Below are positions 41,334-49,697 of a stretch of 60,737 nucleotides of DNA, piece after piece. The stretch is from CAZVYN01 sp964631125 (GTDB taxonomy: Bacteria > Eisenbacteria > RBG-16-71-46 > CAIMUX01), in assembly GCA_964631125.1 (NCBI GenBank), contig CAZVYN010000014.1:1-60737 (forward strand), given 5' to 3'. The notes beneath the pieces were generated by a model. The model was not told the origin of the DNA. It ran no database searches and saw only the letters and a list, made by a program, of their open reading frames with translations. Made by a program: the position numbers and the translations under genes. How positions within the stretch are numbered: the stretch's first letter is position 1; the number at the start of each line of letters is the position of its first letter.

Positions 41334-42752
41334 ATGCAGCGTATGCCGTCCCGCCGCCCCGTCGGCCTCATCCCAACGACTCTCCTCATCGCCGGATTCG
41401 CCCTGGGGGGTTCCTTCGTCGGTCCCGCCTGGGCCTACAGCACCTACTACGCGAACCTCCACTCGCACTGCATCCTGTCGGACGGGATCGGGACGGCCGC
41501 CGAGGCGTTCACCTACGCGCGTGATGTCGCCAACATCGACGTGCTCGCGCTGACCGACCACACGCACCTCCTGTCGGCGGCGGAGTACAGTTCGCTCCTC
41601 ACGCAGGCGACCACCTCGACCACCGACGGCGTTTTCGTCGCGCTCGGGGCCCAAGAATTCGGCAATCTCAACGACTTCAACCACATCAACATCTATGACG
41701 CGTCGACGCGGAATCCGAACCCGACCGAGAATCTCACCGCCTGTTACAACTTCATCGTGACCTCGGGCGCCTTCGGCTCGTTCTGCCACCCGAATCCGAA
41801 CTACGGGTCGAACTTCGACAACCTCACTTTTTATCCCCAGTACGCGGACGCGATGCGGGCGATCGAGGTCGTGAACGGCCTGGCCAGCAACGACTACGAG
41901 CCGCAATTCCTGCAGGCGCTCGCCAACGGCTGGAAGCTCGGACCCGCAGCGAATCAGGACAACCACCAGGGCGAGTGGGGCGACAAGGAGAATACGAATC
42001 TCGGCGGGCGGATCTACCTGACCGGGATCCTGGCTGACCAGTTGACCAAGGCCGACATCTTGGAAGCGCTGCGCGCGCGCCGTTTCTTCGCCATGGAAGT
42101 CGATCCGCCTTCCGACCGCATGGAGGTGACGTTCGAGGTCGACGGGCACCCGATGGGCTCGGTTGTGACCACCGGCACCGGCCCCGTCTTCACCGCGACA
42201 GCCCGCGCGATCAACGGCACCGGGCTCTTCAATCGCGTCGAACTGTTTCGCGACGGCGTCATCATCGACACGAAGGTGCTGATCGGGAATCAGATCAGCT
42301 ACCAGTACCAGGACAACCTCTCCGACGGCGAGTCGCACTACTACTTCGCGCGATTCCGGCAAGTGGACAGTGATCGCGCGTGGACCGCGCCGGTCTGGGT
42401 CACGGCGGAACTCGACCCCTCGTCGGTCGAAGAGTCGCCGCCGCAGCTCGGGCCGGGCGACGTGGCGCTCCTCCCGAGTTCGCCCAATCCGTTCCACCCG
42501 AAAACCGACCTGCGTTTCGTGCTGCCCGCCCGGAGCGAGCCAGGTCCCTACCGCGTGCGCGTGGCCATCCACGATGCGAGTGGGCGCGAGGTCTGCGATC
42601 TCGGCGAGAGGCTGCTCTCGGCCGGAGAGCATCGCTGGACCTGGGACGGTCGCGACGACCAACGCCGTCCCGCGCCTGCCGGAGTCTATCTCTACACGGT
42701 GAGCGGCCGCGGATTGACGCCGAGTACGTCGCGCGTCGTGCTCCTCCGCTAG
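41334..42752 (+). CDS. Exported PHP-type (CehA/McbA-like) metallo-hydrolase with FlgD-like sorting tail
   Basis: The 472-residue product has a signal peptide (about 1-34, ending AWA) and a PHP-fold metal centre: NLHSHCILSDG near 40, LTDHTHLLS near 76, FCHPNPN near 150 and DNHQGEWG near 212. These are typical of CehA/McbA family hydrolases. The end is a classic FlgD-like tail: SSPNPFHPKTDLRFVLPA, VAIHDASGREV, LSAGEHRWTWDGRD and PAGVYLYTV. GGAGGT lies 4 nt before the ATG. The substrate is unknown, and export with a sorting tail is unusual for PHP enzymes. Confidence 0.82.
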   Translation: MQRMPSRRPVGLIPTTLLIAGFALGGSFVGPAWAYSTYYANLHSHCILSDGIGTAAEAFTYARDVANIDVLALTDHTHLLSAAEYSSLLTQATTSTTDGVFVALGAQEFGNLNDFNHINIYDASTRNPNPTENLTACYNFIVTSGAFGSFCHPNPNYGSNFDNLTFYPQYADAMRAIEVVNGLASNDYEPQFLQALANGWKLGPAANQDNHQGEWGDKENTNLGGRIYLTGILADQLTKADILEALRARRFFAMEVDPPSDRMEVTFEVDGHPMGSVVTTGTGPVFTATARAINGTGLFNRVELFRDGVIIDTKVLIGNQISYQYQDNLSDGESHYYFARFRQVDSDRAWTAPVWVTAELDPSSVEESPPQLGPGDVALLPSSPNPFHPKTDLRFVLPARSEPGPYRVRVAIHDASGREVCDLGERLLSAGEHRWTWDGRDDQRRPAPAGVYLYTVSGRGLTPSTSRVVLLR

Positions 42753-42767
42753 GTTCGACGCGACCGC

Positions 42768-43325
42768 ATGGCGATCGCCCTCGATCTACTTCTCATCGTC
42801 GCGTTCCTCCTCGCGATCGCCGCGGGCTGGAGCAACGGCGCGGTGCGCGAGGCCTGCTCCTCCGCCGGTCTCGTCGCGGGCGTCCTCGGCGGATTGCGTT
42901 TCGCGCCGTGGGCGCTCGAGCAGGCGCCGGCCTCGATGGGGAAGATTCCCGGGGCCGACGCCGTGGCCTTCGTCGCCGTCTTCCTTGGCATCTTCATCTT
43001 GGCGCTACTCGTCGGCAGCGCCTTGGCCATCTTGGTGGAAGGGAAGAAGCTCTCCGGTCCGAGCCGGCTCCTCGGCCTCGCCCTCGGCGCGCTGCGGGGC
43101 TTGGTCTTGATGCTTCTCCTGGCCGGCGCGGTGGTCATGATCTCCCCGCGCGGATCGACGACGCTGGCTCGCTCGCGCGTCTTGCCGACACTCTCGAGTC
43201 CGATGGAGCGCGCGCTGACGCTCTTGCCCCAGACCGTGCGCGAGCGCTTTCGGCTGAGGTGGGACGCGATCCCGTTCAGTTCGGCGCGGAACCCGGCGCC
43301 GGAGGCTCCGCGCTCGTCGGTCTGA
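42768..43325 (+). CDS. CvpA family membrane protein
   Basis: The 185-residue product has four hydrophobic segments. The N-terminal LLLIVAFLLAIAAGWSNGAVREACSS is typical of CvpA, known for colicin V production and envelope roles. Its 3' end runs 50 nt into the 3' end of the AI-2E-family gene on the other strand, an antisense overlap. Confidence 0.75.
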   Translation: MAIALDLLLIVAFLLAIAAGWSNGAVREACSSAGLVAGVLGGLRFAPWALEQAPASMGKIPGADAVAFVAVFLGIFILALLVGSALAILVEGKKLSGPSRLLGLALGALRGLVLMLLLAGAVVMISPRGSTTLARSRVLPTLSSPMERALTLLPQTVRERFRLRWDAIPFSSARNPAPEAPRSSV

Positions 43326-44520
43326 GGTTTCCGCGGTGGAACCACGATTGCTCGTAGGCGGCGCGGAGGTCGGCCCCGAGCATCCTGACGATGCCGAGGA
43401 TCGGCGCCGCCAGCAGCGCGCCCGGCACTCCGAACAGAATCCCGAATGCCAACACTCCGAGCAGGACCACGAGCGGGTGCAGGCCCAGCCCGGCCCCTTG
43501 CACGCGCGGCACCAGGACCTGACCTTCGATGATCTGGATCACGGTCAAGACGATCGCCGTGATCGTGAGCGACCCGACCGGATCCGGCGCGATGAGCGAA
43601 GCCAGCAGCGCCATCAAGATCGTGATCCAGAATCCCACGACCGGCAGCAGCGAGAAGATTCCACCCAGGAGTCCGAGCGCCAAGGCCCCGTCGAGTCCCG
43701 CCATGGTGAAACCGATCGCGAAGAGAACCGCCTCGATTCCCGCCACCACGAACTGTCCGCGGAGGTAGCGCCCCAGCACGTATTGCGACGCGGCGCCGAA
43801 GCGGGCCATCGCCGGTCGGAAGCGCGGGGGGGTCCAGTTCTGCGCGTTCTGTTGCAGCCCGCTCCAGTCGACCAGGAAGTAGAAGGCGATGAGCGGCGCG
43901 AGGAGCGCCGCGCCGAGAATCCGCGCGGCTTGCCCGATGCCGCGACCGATGTCGGCCGCGCTGGCCGCGGCCGGTTTGACCAGCGATTCCAATCGGTGGA
44001 GCCACGCGCTGTAATCCTGTCCCAGGAACGTTCCGCTACCGGAGGGCGCCGAGACCTCCAGCGGTAGCCGCGCGATGATGTCGTCCGCCCACCTCCGCAC
44101 GATCTCGAATGCTTCGGGCGCTCGCGCGACGAGCGTGCTGACCTGCCCGATGAGGGTCGGAACCAGGATGACGGTCGCGGCCACGGCGCCGACCAGCAAC
44201 GGAAGCAGGGCAAGGAGAGCGGCCAGCCCGCGCGGGACACGCCGAGATGCGAGTCGCTCCACCGTCGGCTGCAACCACATCGCCAGGAGCAGGCCGCCGA
44301 CCAGAGGATAGACAACCCATCGGAGGTAATGGAGAATCGCGGCCACGAGTACGAGCCCCATGGCCCAGAGCACCGCTTGTCCCGACTGTCGCTGCCGGAG
44401 CGGCCAAACGAGGGCGCACGTCGCGAGGAAGACCGGCGCGACGCCGAGCGTGCGATACGCCGCCCAGAGGACGAGGGAAAAGGCCGGCACCAGCAGCCAG
44501 CGATGCGGCGCCGGCGTCAT
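43276..44520 (-). CDS. AI-2E (PerM/YdiK) family transporter-like membrane protein
   Basis: The 414-residue product has about eight membrane helices. It shows VVYPLVGGLLLAMWLQPTVERL, a long central loop with helices (residues 120-210), LIAFYFLVDW, GGIFSLLPVVGFWITILMAL and VLVPRVQGAGLGLHPLVVLLGVL, all characteristic of the AI-2E exporter/PerM family. It begins 20 nt from the start of the divergent macro-domain gene, so both must share a very short control region. Confidence 0.88.
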   Translation of the reverse strand: MTPAPHRWLLVPAFSLVLWAAYRTLGVAPVFLATCALVWPLRQRQSGQAVLWAMGLVLVAAILHYLRWVVYPLVGGLLLAMWLQPTVERLASRRVPRGLAALLALLPLLVGAVAATVILVPTLIGQVSTLVARAPEAFEIVRRWADDIIARLPLEVSAPSGSGTFLGQDYSAWLHRLESLVKPAAASAADIGRGIGQAARILGAALLAPLIAFYFLVDWSGLQQNAQNWTPPRFRPAMARFGAASQYVLGRYLRGQFVVAGIEAVLFAIGFTMAGLDGALALGLLGGIFSLLPVVGFWITILMALLASLIAPDPVGSLTITAIVLTVIQIIEGQVLVPRVQGAGLGLHPLVVLLGVLAFGILFGVPGALLAAPILGIVRMLGADLRAAYEQSWFHRGNLRPTSAEPPAPGSAPN

Positions 44521-44540
44521 CTTGCAGGAGACTCCACGTC

Positions 44541-45077
44541 ATGCCTTTTCGAGTGCTCGGAACTCGCGTCGAATGGACGCCAGAATCGCAGCGCCCCACC
44601 GCCGGGGACCTTCTCCTGCTCCCGGCGAACGAACATCTCTGGATGACCAGCGGCCCCGGCTTGGAACTGAAGAAGTCCCTGGGGAAGGAGATCGAACTGG
44701 AAGCGGTCCGCCAGGGTCCGGCCGAGGCGGGCACGGTGGTCGTCACATCCGCCGGCTCGCTCGGCTATGGCCAGCTCGTGCATGCGGTAGTCTCGACGGT
44801 CGATCATGTCTGGGCGCCCGGCGCCGGGGAGGCCGCTGTGGTGGCCGCGATCGCCCATGCCCGTGAGCGAGGCGCGCGCACGCTCGTCGCCTGGCCGTTG
44901 TATCGCGGCGTCGCCGCCGCCGACCGGGCGGTCGCGGCGAAGGAAATGATGCGTGGGTTCGTCCAGGGATTGGACGGACGGACCCGGCTCACGGTGGTTT
45001 CGGTGCTCTTCGCCGACGAGGCGGAACAGGCGCTCCTGCAGCGAACGATGGTCCAGGTCCTGGGCGAGGTCACTTGA
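44541..45077 (+). CDS. Macro domain protein (ADP-ribose binding)
   Basis: The 178-residue protein has a single macro domain with DLLLLPANEHLWMTSGPGLELKKSLG, EAGTVVVTSAGSL, QLVHAVV and AAVVAAIAHARERGARTLVAWPL. Macro domains bind or cleave ADP-ribose adducts in the cytoplasm. GGAG lies 11 nt before the ATG. Its 3' end overlaps the YIP1-like gene on the other strand by 8 nt. Confidence 0.8.
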   Translation: MPFRVLGTRVEWTPESQRPTAGDLLLLPANEHLWMTSGPGLELKKSLGKEIELEAVRQGPAEAGTVVVTSAGSLGYGQLVHAVVSTVDHVWAPGAGEAAVVAAIAHARERGARTLVAWPLYRGVAAADRAVAAKEMMRGFVQGLDGRTRLTVVSVLFADEAEQALLQRTMVQVLGEVT

Positions 45078-45846
45078 ACGCCTGTCCCAGCGCCACCATT
45101 CCGAGCGAGACCGCCATGAAGGTGGCGTGGAGCGCGCAGGTGAGGAAGGCGGCCCGGCCGATCGGAATTCCGGCCACCACGGACAACCCCGCCGAGAGTG
45201 GAACGAGTCGGTACAGTTCGAAGAGATCGAAGAACTGCATCGCCGTGAAGAGGCCCGCGCTCTCTGGCGAAACGAGCGAGGCCGGTCCGGCATAGACATG
45301 GACGTTGCCGCTGATCGCCCGCAGCGGAAGCAGCAGGAGATCTCGCGGCAGGCCCACCAGGGTGGACAGTCCGACCACTCCGAGCACCCGACCGAAGCTG
45401 GTTCGACCGCCCAGGACGAAGTTCGCGCCGAAGGCCAGGAGCGCTGCCGGCAGGAGGAACTGAAGGAGCGCCTGGCCAACGATGCGACTGCCGGCGAGTA
45501 CCGCGGGGGAGGTCATCGACTCCATCATCTGCATCATCTGTTCGCGTTGCTCCTCGGACATCTCCCCGGCGTCCGCCATCGACGCGTCGATGGCGTCCAT
45601 CTGGGCGTCTCGATAGAGGTCGCCCAGGGCGAAGGAATCCCCGAGATGGACCGCCGCCCCGATGAGAAACGGAATCCACCAGAGGGCGGCTGTTCGGGGT
45701 GGGTCGTAGGCGCATTTGGGAGATGTGAAGAGACGCACGAAACGCGTCAGCATCGACGGGCCACGGTCCGAGGCCGGGATCGGGTCCACAGGAGGTCCTC
45801 CATGACCAACAGTCGAAACGGCGGGCGGATTGTCGGACCGGTTCAT
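45070..45846 (-). CDS. YIP1 family membrane protein
   Basis: The 258-residue product has about five hydrophobic segments. The block FTSPKCAYDPPRTAALWWIPFLIG followed by an acidic Met/Glu-rich helix (GEMSEEQREQMMQMM) is typical of Yip1-domain proteins. The start is uncertain: MNRSDN at 45846 or MLTRF at 45753 are possible, and neither has a good Shine-Dalgarno. It is transcribed away from the CapD-like gene. Confidence 0.7.
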   Translation of the reverse strand: MNRSDNPPAVSTVGHGGPPVDPIPASDRGPSMLTRFVRLFTSPKCAYDPPRTAALWWIPFLIGAAVHLGDSFALGDLYRDAQMDAIDASMADAGEMSEEQREQMMQMMESMTSPAVLAGSRIVGQALLQFLLPAALLAFGANFVLGGRTSFGRVLGVVGLSTLVGLPRDLLLLPLRAISGNVHVYAGPASLVSPESAGLFTAMQFFDLFELYRLVPLSAGLSVVAGIPIGRAAFLTCALHATFMAVSLGMVALGQAFK

Positions 45847-45974
45847 CCGAAGTGTCAAGGTGGCCCGACGAAGGTCGCGAAACATTGCTATTTGACCGTT
45901 TCGCGCCTGCCGATGGACAATCGGAAGGTATCGCGTCTCGGGTTCGGCGCGCACCCCTCCAGGGAACGACAGCT

Positions 45975-48614
45975 TTGAAGTCCCGTCTGAAACTAGTCGC
46001 GCTCAATCTCGTGGACGCCGCATTACTCAATGCGGCGTTCCTTTCAGCGTTGGCCCTCCGTTTCGACGGATCGATCCCGGCGCGGTACGTCGCTGCGTAT
46101 GCTGGCGCGGCGCCCGCGGTCACCTTCTGGATCCTCTTCCTGCTCAACGCGGCCGGGATCAACCGGTCCCTCTGGCGCTATGCGGGCGTTCCGACGCTCC
46201 TGCGCATCGTGCAGACGCTCACGCTCGGTTTCGGAGCGCTCTATCTCGCGAACGCCCTCTTCGAACCCAATCTGCTTCCGAAGAGCGTCGTGATCCTCAG
46301 CTGGATCCTCTCGACTGGTCTGATTTTGGCCAGCCGGACCGCCTGGAAGGTGCGCCGGTTGCGGCAGCGTAGGCACCGGGGGGGAGGCGAGACGCGCATC
46401 CTCATCGCAGGGGCCGGCGACGTCGGCGCACGCGTGGCCGACGAACTCCTGCACGGAGTCCGGTACTCCGGCACGCCGGTCGGATTCGTCGACGACGACG
46501 CCCGGAAATTCGGTCGTCACGTCGAGGGCCTCGAGGTCCTCGGCAGCACATTCGACCTACCGCGGCTGATCAAGGAACATGGCATCCACCAGGTCATCAT
46601 CGCGGCCCCTTCGGCTCCCGCCCGCCTGGTCGGGCAGATCGTCGCCTTCTGTCAGGAAGCGGGCGTCGCGTGCAAGACGATGCCGGGGATGGCCGATTTC
46701 ATCCACGGACAGGCGGCCCTCGGACAGGTCCGGGATGTCGAGATCGAAGACCTTCTGGGTCGAGAATCGGTCGTGATCGACAACGAGGGGATCGAGATTC
46801 GTGTCCAGGGACGCGCCGTTCTCGTCACCGGCGCCGGAGGCTCGATCGGCTCCGAGCTCTGTCGCCAGATCGCGCGGTTCCATCCGAAGCAACTGGTCGC
46901 GGTCGATCACTGCGAGAACCGGCTCACCTTCCTGGGTCTCGATCTTGCCGAACACTTCCCCGAACTGTCGCTCCTCCTCGTCGTGGCCGACGTGCGCGAT
47001 GAGTCCGGCATGGAAGAACTGATGCGCACGCACGGACCCGACCTGGTCTTCCACGCCGCGGCGCACAAGCATGTGAATTTCCTCGAACGGTCGCCGCGGG
47101 AGGCGGTGTTGAACAACATCCTCGGCACGCGGAATGTCGCGCGCGCCTGCGCCGCGGTCGGCGTCGAGACCTTCGTCTTCATCTCGACCGACAAGGCGGT
47201 GAACCCCTCCAGCGTCATGGGCGCCACCAAGCGCGCGGGGGAGATCCTCCTGCAGGCAATGGCGCGCGACACGAAGACCACGTTCGTGGCGGTGCGCTTC
47301 GGCAACGTGCTCGGGAGCGATGGAAGCGTGCTGCCGATCTTCCGCCGTCAGCTCAAGAGGGGCGGGCCGCTCACGGTGACGCATCCCGACGCGCGCCGTT
47401 ACTTCATGACGATCCCCGAGGCGAGTCAGCTCGTCATCCAGGCCGCGCTGCTGGGGGACAACGGAGAAGTCTTCGTCCTCGACATGGGGGAGCCGGTCCG
47501 CATCGCGAGTGTGGCCGAGCAGTTGATCCGACTTTCCGGCCTGCGGCCAGGGATCGACGTCGAGATCCAGTACATCGGACTGCGCCCCGGCGAGAAGATG
47601 GAAGAAGAGCTGCTGACCGAGTCGGACCGCGCCAAGGTCACGCGCCACTCGAAGATCTTCCGCTGGGATCTCGATCCCGTGGAGCCGCGCTGGGTCGAGG
47701 AGTCGGTCGACGCCCTCATTCGATTGGCCCAACACGCGCCTCCGGCCGAGATCCGACTCTCACTCGGTCGTCTGGTGCCGGAGTATCAGGTGCTCGCGGT
47801 CGCGCCACTACCTTTGGCAGCCGAGGTCGGGGCCGCTCAACTGTCTATCATCCAAGCAGTTACCGAGAGTCCTCCGAGTCTGATCGGAACGCGTCCGGGG
47901 CGCGGGCGCTTGTCGCGAGCGTCGGATCTCGGACCCCAGCGGATGATCGACATCGTTGTCTCCAGCGCGCTCCTCGTCGGCCTGGCGCCTGTCGCCGGGC
48001 TCGGTTTCGCCCTCTACCGCATCGCCGGCTCGGGACGCGTGCGCTTCGTTCGAGAAACCCGGATCGGCCGCAACCGCCGCGTGAACGACCGCCGAGCGGC
48101 CGCTTCGGGCAGCCCGATCGATCGTCGCGGCAACGACCGGCGCAAGCGGCCCCTGCCCGGTCCGCCCTTCCTGACCTATCGGATCGAGATGGACTCGCCG
48201 GAGCGCAATCAGTTCCAGCGATCCCTGGCCGGCGGGCTCGCTCGCTACCGGCTGGACCGTGTGCTCCTGCTGTGGAATGTCGCTCGGGGCCAGATGAGCC
48301 TGATCGGCCCCTCGGCGCGATTGCTCGACGAGAGTAGCTTCACGCAGGATTGGCCTTCGACCTGGGCCTACTCGCGCCGTCCGGGGTTGATCTGGGTGGG
48401 CCGGACCGACGCGAAAATTCTGGGCGCCAATCCGATCATGACCGAACCCGGGGCAGCCGATCCGAACGAGGGGTCCCGGGGAGAGATCGGAACGCTGCTC
48501 CGTTCGGTCCCACGCTTGCTCCGCGGCCGGGATACTGCGACGGTTCAGACCGTCGCGGTCGAGGAGCCCGAACCTCACGAGGATTCGGACGACAGGAGGC
48601 CGGTCGAACGGTGA
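45975..48614 (+). CDS. CapD/WbpM-type nucleotide-sugar epimerase/dehydratase fused to a degenerate sugar-phosphate transferase domain
   Basis: The 879-residue product (TTG start proposed) has four N-terminal membrane helices (about 5-120), a CoA-binding-like fold (RILIAGAGDVGARVADELL, about 140-260) and an SDR catalytic domain. The SDR domain shows VTGAGGSIGSELCRQI near 283, VFHAAAHKHV, STDKAVNPSSVMGATKR with the MxxxK type of active site, and GLRPGEKMEEELL. These are typical of UDP-GlcNAc 4,6-dehydratase/CapD enzymes. From about 655 a bacterial sugar transferase-like domain follows (RMIDIVVSSALLVGLAPVAG, then YRLDRVLLLWNVARGQMSLIGPS). In active enzymes that site reads LDELPQL; here the Glu is Arg and a charged insert precedes it, so it is likely inactive. 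This is the first gene of the exopolysaccharide cluster. A longer start at 45852 is possible. Confidence 0.85.
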   Translation: MKSRLKLVALNLVDAALLNAAFLSALALRFDGSIPARYVAAYAGAAPAVTFWILFLLNAAGINRSLWRYAGVPTLLRIVQTLTLGFGALYLANALFEPNLLPKSVVILSWILSTGLILASRTAWKVRRLRQRRHRGGGETRILIAGAGDVGARVADELLHGVRYSGTPVGFVDDDARKFGRHVEGLEVLGSTFDLPRLIKEHGIHQVIIAAPSAPARLVGQIVAFCQEAGVACKTMPGMADFIHGQAALGQVRDVEIEDLLGRESVVIDNEGIEIRVQGRAVLVTGAGGSIGSELCRQIARFHPKQLVAVDHCENRLTFLGLDLAEHFPELSLLLVVADVRDESGMEELMRTHGPDLVFHAAAHKHVNFLERSPREAVLNNILGTRNVARACAAVGVETFVFISTDKAVNPSSVMGATKRAGEILLQAMARDTKTTFVAVRFGNVLGSDGSVLPIFRRQLKRGGPLTVTHPDARRYFMTIPEASQLVIQAALLGDNGEVFVLDMGEPVRIASVAEQLIRLSGLRPGIDVEIQYIGLRPGEKMEEELLTESDRAKVTRHSKIFRWDLDPVEPRWVEESVDALIRLAQHAPPAEIRLSLGRLVPEYQVLAVAPLPLAAEVGAAQLSIIQAVTESPPSLIGTRPGRGRLSRASDLGPQRMIDIVVSSALLVGLAPVAGLGFALYRIAGSGRVRFVRETRIGRNRRVNDRRAAASGSPIDRRGNDRRKRPLPGPPFLTYRIEMDSPERNQFQRSLAGGLARYRLDRVLLLWNVARGQMSLIGPSARLLDESSFTQDWPSTWAYSRRPGLIWVGRTDAKILGANPIMTEPGAADPNEGSRGEIGTLLRSVPRLLRGRDTATVQTVAVEEPEPHEDSDDRRPVER

Positions 48615-48643
48615 AGGAGCGGGATGGAACAGGGAGGTGGTCG

Positions 48644-49630
48644 ATGAAGAGAGCGCAGACTCAGTCGGGGATCGCAGGGATGGCGATCCTCTTCGCGTTC
48701 CTCTTGGGAGTCGGGTTCCTTGGCGGACCGTCGACGCAGGACGCGGTCGCGGCGGAGGAGTACATCCTCGGGCCGGAGGACGTGATCTCGGTGACGGTCT
48801 GGGAGCACCCTGAACTCAGTCGAACGGCGGTCGTGCGGGCCAACGGGAGCGTCACGCTCCCGCCGCTCGGAGACATTCCGGCGGCCGGCAAGGCGACGTC
48901 CATCCTGGCGCGTGAGGTCGAGCGGTCCCTCTATTCGACGCTCCGTCAGACCACGCAGGTGACCATCACCGTCATCGCGTTCAACAGCCGGAAGGTCACG
49001 CTGGCGGGAGCGGTCAACGCTCCGGGCCGCTACAACTTCGAACAACTTCCGGACTTGATGGATCTCCTCGGTCAGGCGGGCGGATTGGGCCCGGGGGGAG
49101 ACCTCTCGTCGGTTCGGATCGTGCGCCGGTCGGAGTCAGGGCAGCAGACGATTCCGGTCGATCTCTCCTCCGCCATGCTGACCGGCGACATGACAGGGAT
49201 TCCCCGACTCGAGGCTGGCGACGTGGTGTACGTGCCGTCGTCCGGCGCGACCGCGGGTTCCGCCGTGGCCGGGGAGGGCCTCACCGTCCTGGGCGAGGTG
49301 TTGCGGCCCGGCTCCTATGGCGCTGGCGCGGGATGCGATCTAGCGCAGGCGCTCGCCATCGCGGGCGGCACGACCCGCGACGCCGACCTCGGTCGGATCG
49401 AGGTGCTGGTTCGCGACGAGCTCGGCGGATCGTTCCTGTTGACCGTCGATCTCGACCAGGAGATGCGCGATGGACGGCCCGGGCCGCTCGTGCGCTCGGG
49501 CGACACCGTGCGCGTTCCTTCGCGCTCTTCCACCACAGCCGGGCGCGTCTGGGGCGCGATGCGTGTCGGACTGAGCGCGACGCGAGACATCCTCAATCTC
49601 TTCCTCATCCGAGACGCGCTGAACGACTAA
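48644..49630 (+). CDS. Polysaccharide export outer-membrane protein (Wza-like, SLBB domains)
   Basis: This protein forms the outer-membrane exit channel for exopolysaccharide. The 328-residue product has a signal sequence (about 1-37) without a lipobox cysteine at the usual place. The poly_export domain has YILGPEDVISVTVWEHPELS and VRANGSVTLPPLGDIPAAG. Two SLBB motifs follow, VTLAGAVNAPGRYNF and LTVLGEVLRPGSYGAG. AGGGAGG lies about 6 nt before the ATG. It sits between the CapD-like enzyme and the Wzc-like kinase. Confidence 0.88.
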   Translation: MKRAQTQSGIAGMAILFAFLLGVGFLGGPSTQDAVAAEEYILGPEDVISVTVWEHPELSRTAVVRANGSVTLPPLGDIPAAGKATSILAREVERSLYSTLRQTTQVTITVIAFNSRKVTLAGAVNAPGRYNFEQLPDLMDLLGQAGGLGPGGDLSSVRIVRRSESGQQTIPVDLSSAMLTGDMTGIPRLEAGDVVYVPSSGATAGSAVAGEGLTVLGEVLRPGSYGAGAGCDLAQALAIAGGTTRDADLGRIEVLVRDELGGSFLLTVDLDQEMRDGRPGPLVRSGDTVRVPSRSSTTAGRVWGAMRVGLSATRDILNLFLIRDALND

Positions 49631-49697
49631 GTCACCTGAGATCCGTCGACCGGGGCGCGGGATCCACCCGCGCGGAGGCTCGACAGTTCGGAGAGGC

